Assembly (NCBI GenBank): GCA_024102915.1
Contig: JAGFJG010000090.1
Span: forward strand, 1 to 64,000
Direction: 5' to 3'
Length of the DNA stretch: 64,000 bases
Source of the DNA: Caldilineales bacterium
GTDB taxonomy: Bacteria; Chloroflexota; Anaerolineae; J102
Shown here: positions 32,375 through 42,407 of the stretch, piece by piece
Layout of the letters: every line of letters begins with the position of its first letter
Numbering within the stretch: position 1 is the first letter of the stretch
The notes under the pieces: generated by a model
The model's database searches: none
The model's input: the letters and a program-made list of their open reading frames with translations, nothing else
What the model was told of the DNA's origin: nothing
Made by a program: the position numbers and the translations under genes

Positions 32375-35300
32375 ATGGGGCAGCTGATGGCAGCCAAACC
32401 GCTTTCCGAATATCCCCGCCCGCCGGAAGATAACGGCCGGGGCGTACACTGGTCAGCCTCCGTCTATCATCCCACCGGGGCGGCATTGCAGCGTTGGATT
32501 GGCGAACTGCAAGCGATGCAGGTCAAGTGGCTGAAACTGCTCGACGATGGCGGCGGCTCATCGCTGGAAATCTGCCGGGCGCTGCTCGACAATGGCATCA
32601 TGCCCATCGTGCGGATGTACCGCGAGCGGCCTAATCCCGGACGCATTGGGGGACGGGAAAAGGGGGCGATCCGCAGCCTCATCGACATCGGCGTTCCGTA
32701 TTTCGAGACGAATAATGAGCCGAATCTGCGGGCGGAATGGCAGGATGACATTCGTCCCGGAAACTGGCTGGACATCGTAGTCGATAACTTCATCTACGAT
32801 GCCAGATTCATCCTGGGCGAGGGAGGCTATCCCGCCCTGCCTTCGATGGGACCGAGCAGCCAGGCCGACGCCATCCGCAAGGTGGTTGAGAAAGGGCAGG
32901 GCGATATTTTCGAACTCGGCGGCTGGATGGCGATCCACAATTACACGCTCAACCACCCGCTCGACTATCCCAGCGATGAGGTCAATCAGACCGGGAAAGC
33001 CCTGACCGTCGAGGAGTTCGATCAACTCAAACAGTGGCAGTACAGCCATCTCAGCCCGGAGGAAGCCGCACAGCATGGCATCAGCCGGGCGGATTATGAC
33101 AAATATCAAGGCTGGGCGTGGGATGGTCGCAATCTGGACATGGTCAATGTCCTGCGGGCGGAGAAGAAAAATCCCGGGTTTACGGTTTTCGATGATTCCA
33201 ACTGTTTTCGCGGGTTCGAGGTATGGGGTCATCGCGTCTACAATGCCCTGGGCTACTATGTGCCGATCATGAGCACCGAGGGCGGACCGGTCGTGGGGTG
33301 GGGAGATGACAAACGCTATGCCAAACTCAACCCCGTCACGCAGGCGGCTTGGCAGATGGAGATCAATCGCTTCATGCAGGATGAAGCGCCAGAATGGTAT
33401 TTCACCTGTTGCACCTGGCTACTCGCCTCGAAACCGTTAGGCGACTGGAACCCCACCTGGGATCAGATGTCCTGGTTTACCAACGCCTGGGATGTGCAAT
33501 TTGGGCTTGAAGGTGAATTGCCCCTCGTGCGCATGATGAAGGATACGCCCGCCCAAATCCGGCATGAACTGCGTCCCGACCAGGCGCCCTCTTTGCTTTC
33601 CGGCCAGATCAGCGGTCGGGATGGCCTACCGTTGGCCGGGATCGCCTTATCTTTGCGCGATGTGGCGGGCGTCTGGGATGAGACGCGGTCGGATCAGGAA
33701 GGGCGCTATCGCTTGCAAGCCCCGCCGGGGCAGTACGATCTGTGGGTCGCCTGGTATGGCCCCGTCGCCCATGACATCATGTTGGGCGAAGCGGACGAAG
33801 ACGCCATCGACCTGCCCGATTTCGACGCCCCCGGCCAGTTCGTGATCTCCGGCCAGGTGTTGGACGAAAACGGCAAGGGCCAGGGTGGACTCAGGGTGGC
33901 GTTACGCCGCAACGGGCTGGAACATGCCTTCACGACGGCTGACGCCGCCGGGGTCTTCAGCTTCGCCCCGAAACTGGCAGGCAGCTATGCCCTGGAGGTT
34001 GTGAACGGCAGCGCTGCGGCCACCGTCGGGCCGGATGACCCCCTGGCCGAGATCGAGATTCGCGTACCGGCCCCGCCCGATCCGAAATACGTCCTGACCG
34101 AAAAACGCCTGCTCTCGGCTGCCGAGACTGGCAATCGTCGCCTGATCTATGGCCGGGTGCGCGATGCCCTGGGGCGCGGGCTATCGGACATCGAAGTGGA
34201 AATGCGGTGGACGAATCCGGCTCCGGGGGCGCGTTTCCCGCGCACGCGTACCGGCCAGAACCCCTTCATCCCAGACCCGACCGGTTACTTTGAATTCCTG
34301 CATTCGCCCGGCGAATTTCTAGTCGAAGTCGTGCAGGGCGATTACGATAGCGACATCGCCAGTGGTCTGCTCACCGCCAATGTGCCGGGCCGGGTGGGCG
34401 ACCCGATCACCTATGAAGTGAACTTCCAGCTTCAGGGCGCCGCCACGATACGGCCAGGGCAAAGCCGACTGTCCGGCAGCGTTCCGGGTGGCAGGACGGG
34501 ACAGGTCGTGCAATTGTGGAATCGCACGAATTCTATCGACGCCGTGCTGGATGCCAGCCGCCAGTTTCAGTTCAAAGATTTGCCCGCGGGCGCGTACGAC
34601 CTGTTCCTGGCTGGGATCGGCGTTATCGCTTCCGACATCGTGTTGGACGGCGGCAATGCGGTCGAGATAGAGACGCCGCTCTTGGGCGCTATCGTGGGCC
34701 GGGTGCAGAATGCCTCACCCAGCCAGCGCGGCATCGCCCTGGTTTCGGAAACCTATGGATTCTCGCGCCGGGCTGTGTTGGATGCCGGGGGCGTTTATCG
34801 TTTCACCAACCTGCCCGGCGGTCGGTATCGCGTCGAGGTCGGCGACGCCATGCTTTCGGGCTTGCGATGTGATGGCCAGTCCGTTTTGCACGCCCCCGAT
34901 TTCGATGTCTCCGGTTCGCCCGCCCGGCTCATCGCCATTTCCGGGGTCGTCACCGTGCGTGAGAGCGGGCAGCCATTGGCCGATGTGGTCGTCTCGCTGC
35001 TGCGAGGCGACACAGTCATCGCCGAAACCGTGAGCGATGACCAGGGTCGTTATCAGATCGTCAATGTGGCGGCGGGCGTTTATGCGCTGGCCGTGCAGGG
35101 CGAGGTTGTGGCGGCGGAGGTGACGGTCGAAGGGCTGCGCGACCTGGTGGTTGATCTGGCGTACAGCCTGCCCACCTCCGATCATTCGCTGCCGCGCTAT
35201 TATTGGTTGCGTATGGCCGACGCCGATCTGCACCCGGCCAGCCTGCGCGTCCTGGCCCCCTGGTTTGCCGTGCAGCCGACCGGTGTTGTCGGGTTCAGCC

Positions 35301-35473
35301 TGAGCGAGGCGCAGAAATCCGCCACGGTCGTGGCCATTGGCGATGGCATCAGCAATGCGGACCTGGAGGTGGTATCGGACGCAGGCGCCAGAGCCATCGA
35401 TCTTCGCCATGACCTGCTGACCCTGGCCGCAATGGTCGCCGATGATTTGCAAGGGGAGGACAGCAATGCCTGA
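32375..35473 (+). CDS. GH-A-like (beta/alpha)8 protein with serial carboxypeptidase-regulatory-like beta domains
   Basis: Protein of 1032 residues. Residues 20-400 look like a clan GH-A glycoside hydrolase barrel: Glu115 in ETNNEPNL fits the acid/base and Glu302 in MSTEGGP fits the nucleophile. From about 410 onward come at least six beta-sandwich modules of the carboxypeptidase-regulatory type, each with a G-x-x-L-A/P-x-x-x-V/I strand, a DAxGxYxFxxLPxGxY turn and a closing strand. No signal peptide or anchor is seen. The substrate cannot be named. The start may be ATG 32375 or 32387. The stop overlaps the next gene, which encodes a probable partner. Confidence 0.75.
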   Translation: MGQLMAAKPLSEYPRPPEDNGRGVHWSASVYHPTGAALQRWIGELQAMQVKWLKLLDDGGGSSLEICRALLDNGIMPIVRMYRERPNPGRIGGREKGAIRSLIDIGVPYFETNNEPNLRAEWQDDIRPGNWLDIVVDNFIYDARFILGEGGYPALPSMGPSSQADAIRKVVEKGQGDIFELGGWMAIHNYTLNHPLDYPSDEVNQTGKALTVEEFDQLKQWQYSHLSPEEAAQHGISRADYDKYQGWAWDGRNLDMVNVLRAEKKNPGFTVFDDSNCFRGFEVWGHRVYNALGYYVPIMSTEGGPVVGWGDDKRYAKLNPVTQAAWQMEINRFMQDEAPEWYFTCCTWLLASKPLGDWNPTWDQMSWFTNAWDVQFGLEGELPLVRMMKDTPAQIRHELRPDQAPSLLSGQISGRDGLPLAGIALSLRDVAGVWDETRSDQEGRYRLQAPPGQYDLWVAWYGPVAHDIMLGEADEDAIDLPDFDAPGQFVISGQVLDENGKGQGGLRVALRRNGLEHAFTTADAAGVFSFAPKLAGSYALEVVNGSAAATVGPDDPLAEIEIRVPAPPDPKYVLTEKRLLSAAETGNRRLIYGRVRDALGRGLSDIEVEMRWTNPAPGARFPRTRTGQNPFIPDPTGYFEFLHSPGEFLVEVVQGDYDSDIASGLLTANVPGRVGDPITYEVNFQLQGAATIRPGQSRLSGSVPGGRTGQVVQLWNRTNSIDAVLDASRQFQFKDLPAGAYDLFLAGIGVIASDIVLDGGNAVEIETPLLGAIVGRVQNASPSQRGIALVSETYGFSRRAVLDAGGVYRFTNLPGGRYRVEVGDAMLSGLRCDGQSVLHAPDFDVSGSPARLIAISGVVTVRESGQPLADVVVSLLRGDTVIAETVSDDQGRYQIVNVAAGVYALAVQGEVVAAEVTVEGLRDLVVDLAYSLPTSDHSLPRYYWLRMADADLHPASLRVLAPWFAVQPTGVVGFSLSEAQKSATVVAIGDGISNADLEVVSDAGARAIDLRHDLLTLAAMVADDLQGEDSNA

Positions 35474-36164
35474 TCCCATCAATGATGCCGAATCTTATGG
35501 CGTGCGCATCGCCCCGGTCTCGGTGGCGGATGGCGAGGAATACTGGCGTGTGACCCGCGTCCACCATCTCACACCTGTTGAGAATGGGGGCAAACATCAT
35601 ATCTATATCGATGCGATGGATGCCGATGGTAACCGCATGTTTGGGCAACGGGCGCTGATCACCTGGGAAGGGGGCAGCCAGGAAGTCGTGATCGAAAAGC
35701 CCTTGAACGAGCCAGGCGGCAATTTCCCCATGTTCAAATGGATGATCTGCCGGGCCGAGATGATGGGCTTACCCTCGGATGGCGTGGAAAACCTGCGCAC
35801 CGATCACCCGGATGAAGCAGTTGGCAACACGCTGTTCCACCATTCTTTCGCCGTCGATTTTCGGCGATCGATTGCAGGTGAAGACGAAGAGCCGCCCGAT
35901 ACCACCCAGTCGGCGCTGGCGAAATTTGTCCTCTTCGGCCCGCCCGATCTACCCGCGACCCAGGTCTATCTCACGGTGCTGGCAGACTACCTGGCGGAAA
36001 ACGCCCTGGCTTTCGGCTTCAGTCTGGCCGACGCCCTCAAGGCCGGGCATGTGACGCTGGTGGGCGTGCATCCGCAAAGCACGCGCGAGGCTTTGCAGGC
36101 GGCGAACATCATTTTCGCAGAATTGCCGATTGATCCCGGCGCTTTGTTGGCGGCGATTTCATAG
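35466..36164 (+). CDS. Protein of unknown function coupled to the GH-A-like gene
   Basis: Protein of 232 residues whose start overlaps the previous stop by 8 nt. It looks beta-rich: GVRIAPVSVADGEEYWRVTRVHHLTPVENGGKHHIYIDAMD, then ALITWEGGSQEVVIEKP, GNFPMFKWMICRAEMMGLPSDGVENLRTDHPDEAVGNTLFHHSFAVDF. The last phrase resembles, from memory, a domain found beside glycoside hydrolases and LysM proteins in Chloroflexota, but I cannot name it. Residues 150-232 are helical (VYLTVLADYLAENALAFGFSLADALKAG). It has no signal peptide. A function in carbohydrate binding or assembly with its neighbour is possible but is inference. Confidence 0.65.
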   Translation: MPDPINDAESYGVRIAPVSVADGEEYWRVTRVHHLTPVENGGKHHIYIDAMDADGNRMFGQRALITWEGGSQEVVIEKPLNEPGGNFPMFKWMICRAEMMGLPSDGVENLRTDHPDEAVGNTLFHHSFAVDFRRSIAGEDEEPPDTTQSALAKFVLFGPPDLPATQVYLTVLADYLAENALAFGFSLADALKAGHVTLVGVHPQSTREALQAANIIFAELPIDPGALLAAIS

Positions 36165-36195
36165 AGCAATCGATCGCTTCACAATCAACAAGAAA

Positions 36196-36312
36196 TGGTA
36201 CGCGGATTCGGGCGGATGCAAACGGATCAACGCTGCTGGATACGAAAACGAAGAAATAGCTCGAATAATCCGCTTCGATCTGCGTTGTATCCGCGGCATC
36301 CGCGTCCTATTC
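36196..36312. repeat. Family A repeat, copy 3
   Basis: An imperfect palindrome of about 115 bp. The left arm has ACGCGGAT (36200-36207), GGCGGATGCAAACGGATC and more; the right arm ends ATCCGCGGCATCCGCGT (36289-36305), which is its imperfect reverse complement. It lies between the 35466 gene and the DUF1801 gene. Confidence 0.7.
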
Positions 36313-36347
36313 ACCATAAGCCCGCACGTGCAACACCTGAGGGAAAT

Positions 36348-36755
36348 ATGACCTCGTCCACCAGCGTCGATGATCTGTTGAGAGCTTATCCGCCGCCCAT
36401 CCGCGAGACGGTCGCCAGCCTGCAAGCAGTTTTGGCCCAGACAGCGACCGAGGCCACTTGGCGGGTGAACACCGGCTGGAAGAGCATCAATTATCGCCAT
36501 CCCCGCCTGGGCTATTTCTGCGGCATCTTCCCCTTTGTCGATTCCGGGCAGCTTGTCTTTGAGTTCGGCGTCCTTCTGCCCGATCCCGATGCGGAGTTGC
36601 TGGGCGCGGGCAAGCAGGTGCGCTATCTCACCTTCCACAATCCGGGTGACGTGATTGAGGAGCCGATCGTTCGTTTCGTGCAGGCGGCGCTGGAGTTGCC
36701 GGAAGAAGCGTCGGTGCGGCGAGCGCTGGCGGCGGCGGGTGCGAAGCCTGCGTGA
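36348..36755 (+). CDS. DUF1801-domain protein
   Basis: Protein of 135 residues with the DUF1801/YdhG-like pattern: a helical start (LLRAYPPPIRETVASLQAVLAQ), then TGWKSINYRHPRLGYFCGIFPF, VFEFGVLLPDP and KQVRYLTFHNPGDV. The family has no established biochemical role known to me. GAGGG precedes the ATG at 36348. Longer forms would read into repeat DNA. It is followed by a small TPR-like gene after 11 nt. Confidence 0.78.
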   Translation: MTSSTSVDDLLRAYPPPIRETVASLQAVLAQTATEATWRVNTGWKSINYRHPRLGYFCGIFPFVDSGQLVFEFGVLLPDPDAELLGAGKQVRYLTFHNPGDVIEEPIVRFVQAALELPEEASVRRALAAAGAKPA

Positions 36756-36766
36756 GACCCTAAACC

Positions 36767-37129
36767 GTGGATACCGCCAATCCTGTCATCCGGCTTTGCA
36801 TCCTGGGAACTGAGGCCGAGTTTGCCGGGCGGCTGGCTGAGGCGCGCCGCCTGTACGCGCAGGCCTGGGAAGCCCGCACCGATGATTTCGAAGCCTGTAT
36901 CGCAGCCCATTATATGGCGCGATTTCAGGATAGTCCTGCCGAAACGCTGCGTTGGAATCAGACTACGATGTACCACGCCCAGGCGGTCACCGATGGCCGG
37001 GCGGATGATTTCTTCCCCTCCCTTTATTTGAATCTGGGCCGCTCACACGAACTCTTGGGCGATCCGGCGACGGCGCAGGAATACTACGATCAAGCCGCGG
37101 CGTTGGGCGCAGTCCACCAGCCGGACTAA
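36767..37129 (+). CDS. Small TPR-like protein
   Basis: Protein of 120 residues starting at GTG. Two or three helical hairpins resemble tetratricopeptide repeats (EAEFAGRLAEARRLYAQAWEAR, then FFPSLYLNLGRSHELLGDPATAQEYYDQAAAL). Such proteins mediate protein contacts; the partner is unknown. The stop overlaps the convergent GT39 gene by 4 bp. No ribosome site is obvious, so the exact start is uncertain. Confidence 0.7.
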   Translation: MDTANPVIRLCILGTEAEFAGRLAEARRLYAQAWEARTDDFEACIAAHYMARFQDSPAETLRWNQTTMYHAQAVTDGRADDFFPSLYLNLGRSHELLGDPATAQEYYDQAAALGAVHQPD

Positions 37130-39678
37130 GGTTGCGGCTCGATCACGACGTCGGTCAGATAGACGCTGTCGCCGAGGGGTTCACCCAATCCGCTGCTGAC
37201 GGCAGCCCTTTGCATCGTCAATAGATCGTACATGCCCACGCGCAGCGGCACGGGGCCGACGGGGCTGTCGGGGTTGATGGGGATGCGATGGGGATCGACG
37301 ATGATTTCGCCTGGTTGCCAGCCGACGGTGGGGCGGGCGCCGCAGGCGGGTTTGCCGTCGAGTTGGCCGCGCATCACCATGCCATCGTGCAGGTGATTGA
37401 AGATCGTGTAGTCGATGGCGGGCGTTTGCAGCGCCTCCCACACCAGGACGAGATCGACATACCCGCCCGGATGCGCCTCCCCGGCGTCGAGGCTGTACCC
37501 GACCAGCCGGGCGAAGTCACCGACCACGAAATCCTGGGGGATAACCCCGTCCGGCATCGTCAGCCCAATCGGTTCGTGAACAGCGGCCACCCGCGCCGGC
37601 GTCGTGCCAGCGTCGAATGCAGCCTCATAATCCTCCACTCGCAGAAACTGCGGGCGGTCAAGGCTGCCCAGGCGATGCACGGTCAGCTTGGGTTCGCCGC
37701 CGACCAGAGCCTGCATGGCCGGGCTGTATTGCGACTCGACCTGGCTCCACTCAATCGCTATCTCGTCCTGCACGTTCACCGCCGTGATGTACATGTCGGG
37801 CGTCAGGCAGAACTGGCGGTCGGCATGGCGCGTATAATAATCGGTGATGTGCGGCTCTTCGTTGCTGTTGTACGTTCCTGAAAGCATGTCCAGATCGAAC
37901 AACGCCCCCACCGTCTTCCAGCCCGCGCGATAGGGAAAGCCGAAGATGCCCGCCTCTGGAATCTGTTCGTAGGGCGTGGGATAGAGGGCAAGCTGCGAAG
38001 CCGGGAAGGTGCGGCGGTATTCGGGCGAGTGGCTGACGAACATGATCAAGATGTAGACGGCGGCGAGCAGATAAAGCGCCGCGCCTGCCGCTAACCCCGC
38101 CCAGCGCAGACCACGCTGCCGCCGTCGCAGCCAGTTCCAAACGCCCAGCCCGCCCCATGCCGCCAGAATCGCCCAGGGCGGGAAAAAGGTGTGGACGTGC
38201 GACCAGGGCACATCGACCACAAACAGATAGAAAATGAAGGGCGTGCTGAACCACACCCACAGCGCCCGGCGTTCCATGGTTTGGGCCGGAGCCAATAGCG
38301 CCCCGCCCAACAAGGCGACGAACGGCAAACCGGCCAGGGTCACGCTCCCGAGCACCCAGACACCGGGCCAGATGTATGTGGTGATGGCGAGCAGGATCAG
38401 CGCGACAGCCGCGGCCAGACCCGTTCGTCCCCACTTCGACCAACTGATCAAAATACTTGCCAGCAGTCCCGCCAGCAGCAGGGCCAGATAATAGATCGAG
38501 TTGTAGACTGTGCTGAGGACGAAAGTATCGCGAAGATTGTTGCCGAATGTGCCGCCCACACGCGAGGCGATATAGGCTGAGGTGTATCCGACCCAGGGGC
38601 TGCGATAGAAGGGCACGAAGAAGATGGCGATCAGCGCCAGCCCCAACAGCCCGGCCAACCCCACCGGTATCAGCGCCCGCCCGATGTGATCTCGATCCTG
38701 CCAAAACCTGGCCAGGATCAGGAATATGCCCGCGGGCAGGGCCAGAGCGGCATCGTAATGGGACAGGAACGCACCGGCGAAGAGAGCGGCGGCAATCAGC
38801 ACCAGCTCTGCGTGCCCGCGCTTGAAATAGATCAGCAGGCAGAGCAGGGCCAGGGTGGTCAGGGCGAAGACGATGCTCTGGTATTGCACGATGCGCCCGA
38901 ACCCGACCAGATAGCCGTCGATCGCCAGCAGCGCCACCGCCAGGGCGCCCAGCCAGGGGCTGCGCAGCCGTCGTCCCACCAGGAAAATGCCAAAGAGGCC
39001 GACCACGCTGATCCAGGCGAAGGGCAGCCGCGCCATTAGCTCATTGTGGACGCCGGTCAGCCGCCACTGCGCCATGATCAGGGCGTATTGGGCGGCCGGT
39101 TTCTTGGCCTCGAAGATGACGCCATCCTCTCCCTGCAGCACACGCGCCGCCCGGATCATGATGATGGCTTCGTCACCCTGAAATTCGGAATAATCCAGGT
39201 TGATGGTGCGCAGGCCGATCGCCAGCAGCAACGCCGCTGCCAGCCAGAACCAGGGCCGCTGCCAGAGCTTTTTCTCCGACGCCGCGTCCATTTTATCCGA
39301 TTCGACTTTCGCCCGATTCCGGCGCAGGAGCAGCAAAGAGGCGATCACGGGCAGCGCCGTCATCATCACCATCGCCGCCAGAATCTCGCTGCCGCTGAGC
39401 GGACCGGGCAGATACGACAGCGCCAACACCGTGATCGGCGTGATGACAAAGCTCAGACCCAGACCGATAGCCGCCCGTTCCGCCGGTCGTGCGTGGCTGG
39501 CGGGGACAAGCGAAACCCAGGCCGGCCCGGGCAGAATCCACAGAAAGATAAACGTGCAGGCGTAGCGCAAACCCGTCCAGGGCAGGACGGTGAGCAGCAC
39601 AGCCAGCAACGCCGAAGCGGCCAGAAGAATCAGACGTGCTGAAATGGGCGAGATCGATTTCGTGTGCATGCGAGCCAA
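37126..39678 (-). CDS. GT39-type membrane glycosyltransferase
   Basis: Large integral membrane protein of 850 residues, a lipid-phosphosugar-dependent transferase of the PMT/ArnT class. About 14 hydrophobic segments fill residues 10-570. The catalytic acidic loop is in INLDYSEFQGDEAIIMIRAARVLQ near residue 170. The C-terminal 130 residues form a beta-rich outside domain (RLVGYSLDAGEAHPGGYVDLVLVWEAL and on) that is also found at the end of the GT39 protein at 42408. It is followed on the minus strand by no further gene; upstream lies the DegT-type aminotransferase. Probably adds a sugar to a surface polymer or protein. Confidence 0.85.
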   Translation of the reverse strand: MARMHTKSISPISARLILLAASALLAVLLTVLPWTGLRYACTFIFLWILPGPAWVSLVPASHARPAERAAIGLGLSFVITPITVLALSYLPGPLSGSEILAAMVMMTALPVIASLLLLRRNRAKVESDKMDAASEKKLWQRPWFWLAAALLLAIGLRTINLDYSEFQGDEAIIMIRAARVLQGEDGVIFEAKKPAAQYALIMAQWRLTGVHNELMARLPFAWISVVGLFGIFLVGRRLRSPWLGALAVALLAIDGYLVGFGRIVQYQSIVFALTTLALLCLLIYFKRGHAELVLIAAALFAGAFLSHYDAALALPAGIFLILARFWQDRDHIGRALIPVGLAGLLGLALIAIFFVPFYRSPWVGYTSAYIASRVGGTFGNNLRDTFVLSTVYNSIYYLALLLAGLLASILISWSKWGRTGLAAAVALILLAITTYIWPGVWVLGSVTLAGLPFVALLGGALLAPAQTMERRALWVWFSTPFIFYLFVVDVPWSHVHTFFPPWAILAAWGGLGVWNWLRRRQRGLRWAGLAAGAALYLLAAVYILIMFVSHSPEYRRTFPASQLALYPTPYEQIPEAGIFGFPYRAGWKTVGALFDLDMLSGTYNSNEEPHITDYYTRHADRQFCLTPDMYITAVNVQDEIAIEWSQVESQYSPAMQALVGGEPKLTVHRLGSLDRPQFLRVEDYEAAFDAGTTPARVAAVHEPIGLTMPDGVIPQDFVVGDFARLVGYSLDAGEAHPGGYVDLVLVWEALQTPAIDYTIFNHLHDGMVMRGQLDGKPACGARPTVGWQPGEIIVDPHRIPINPDSPVGPVPLRVGMYDLLTMQRAAVSSGLGEPLGDSVYLTDVVIEPQP

Positions 39679-39688
39679 TCGCCAATTG

Positions 39689-40930
<1,242 letters not shown>

Positions 40931-40965
40931 GATGACGGGTGGTGATTACGGGCGTGTTAGTTGGA

Positions 40966-41040
40966 GCGGGAATTGGAGATCAGATATTGGAGATTGGCAA
41001 TTGAGTCAGGCTTCAACCTCCCATACCCAGTATCGACTAT
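40966..41040. repeat. Family C repeat, copy 3 (degenerate)
   Basis: The left half (GGGAATTGGAGATCAGATATTGGAGATTGG) carries the same ATTGG/ATATTGG units as copy 1. The right half (CCCATACCCAGTATCGACTATCC) is a weak reverse complement. It fills the gap between the methyltransferase and aminotransferase genes. Confidence 0.45.
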
Positions 41041-41786
41041 CCTGCCTTCTTTGCCAGAACGAAGATGCTGAGGCCCGCGGGCAGATCATGGCGGCGGAGC
41101 CAGCGGCGTTCGATAGCCAGGGGCAGACGTAAAGTCTGGTTCAGCCAGCCGGGCGGGGTGAGTTCCCAGCGCACGGGCAGCAGGTCGCGTTGTTGCATGA
41201 GCCGCAGCAGAATCGTCGGCGGCAGTAGTAAGGTGTTGGCGTAGGTCATTCGTTGCAGCCGAAATCCGGTCTTATTCAGGGCGGCGATCAACTGGCGGCG
41301 AGAATAGCGTTGGCCCGTTCCGAAGAGTTCATCGTGCGGGCCGAACAGCCATTCATAAGCGCTGACGCGCAATAATAGTATGCCGCCGGGCCGCAATACC
41401 CGCCAAGTCTCTCGCAAGGCCAGATCAAGCTCGACGCCGCTCTGGTCGAAGACGTCGAAGGCGAACACGGCCGCGCAAACGGATGCGGGCAGCGGTAATT
41501 CCAGCAGATTGGCGAGGGCCAGGTTTTCGTTCGGATAATACGACCGGGCAGCCGTCAGAGCCGATGCCCAGATGTCTATGCCAATGCAGGCGTTGTCGGA
41601 GGAAACATCTGCAACTTCGTGTAGAAAAGCGCCCCGACCACTGCCTAGTTCGAGGATGAGGCCGCTGCGCACGGGAGAAGTGCGCACGAATTGCAGGCTG
41701 ATCTGGCGCATGCCCATGCTCCACCAGTGGTCATCCGCCAAAAAAGCGCGCTGGCTTTTCGCCTCGCCCCACCCGATCTGTGCCAT
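41037..41786 (-). CDS. SAM-dependent methyltransferase (class I)
   Basis: Protein of 249 residues with a Rossmann methyltransferase core: GLILELGSGRGAFLHEVA (motif I), CIGIDIWASALTAARSYYP, LLELPLPASVCAAVFAFDVFDQSG, and RETWRVLRPGGILLLRVSAYEWLFGPHDELFG. Relatives modify small molecules or polysaccharide ends. The substrate is unknown; the setting suggests surface glycan or lipid chemistry. It starts 2 nt after the stop of the SdpI-like gene, so these two are probably co-transcribed. Confidence 0.88.
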   Translation of the reverse strand: MAQIGWGEAKSQRAFLADDHWWSMGMRQISLQFVRTSPVRSGLILELGSGRGAFLHEVADVSSDNACIGIDIWASALTAARSYYPNENLALANLLELPLPASVCAAVFAFDVFDQSGVELDLALRETWRVLRPGGILLLRVSAYEWLFGPHDELFGTGQRYSRRQLIAALNKTGFRLQRMTYANTLLLPPTILLRLMQQRDLLPVRWELTPPGWLNQTLRLPLAIERRWLRRHDLPAGLSIFVLAKKAG

Positions 41787-41788
41787 CG

Positions 41789-42145
41789 CTATGTCCCGCT
41801 TGCGCTTTCGGCTGCAAGATGTCGAGCGTAACGCCAACCGAATGCGAACGTCAGGCCCAAGCCGCCCAAGGCCAGAACGGCGATGGCGATGGCATAACTG
41901 TCGACTGTGATTTCGAGAAACAGGAACGGCAGGGCCAGGGATGCAAGCAACAGGATAACGCCCAGGGCGCACAGCCACTTCCCGGCATAACGGTTGGCCG
42001 GATACCAGATTTCGGGATTGTTCGTCGTCAGGGGGATGCGGAACCCATAGAATGCGTTGGGCTTGACTTTGCCGCGAATCATCGGGATCGATAGCCCGAT
42101 CAAAAGGATGCTCGCGGCCGTGTAGAAGATGATCAGCCAGGTCAT
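41789..42145 (-). CDS. SdpI/YhfL-like membrane protein
   Basis: Membrane protein of 118 residues with three predicted segments (about 3-20, 57-76 and 83-102). The loop GKVKPNAFYGFRIPLTTNNPEIWYPANRYAGKW is the SdpI-family signature; in Bacillus, SdpI gives immunity to a toxin, but most relatives have no known role. It starts a two-gene unit with the methyltransferase. Confidence 0.8.
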   Translation of the reverse strand: MTWLIIFYTAASILLIGLSIPMIRGKVKPNAFYGFRIPLTTNNPEIWYPANRYAGKWLCALGVILLLASLALPFLFLEITVDSYAIAIAVLALGGLGLTFAFGWRYARHLAAESASGT

Positions 42146-42202
42146 TATCGGTAGGTTAACGCCTTTCGATTAAGGTTCATTGCACAATGCAGAAGAAAAC
42201 AT

Positions 42203-42267
42203 CCACAGATTTCGCAGATGTCACAGATTGGAAAATATATATCTGCGTCAATCTGCGAAAGCTGTGG
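42203..42267. repeat. Family A repeat, copy 4 (GCAGATTTCGCAGAT type)
   Basis: The left arm starts CCACAGATTTCGCAGATG at 42203; the right arm ends ATCTGCGAAAGCTGTGG at 42267. Together they form imperfect arms of about 26 bp. It lies in the divergent gap between the SdpI-like and GT39 genes. Confidence 0.7.
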
Positions 42268-42407
42268 TTAGACTTTTCAGGATATGGTTCGGACAACTTG
42301 GGGATAACATGGAAAGGATATCGCTATTTGCCAGCCTATCAGGCCGGTGGCAACATATTCTAGCAGGTCACGTTCGATCTAGCGCGTTCGCCGCCTCGCC
42401 TTTACCG

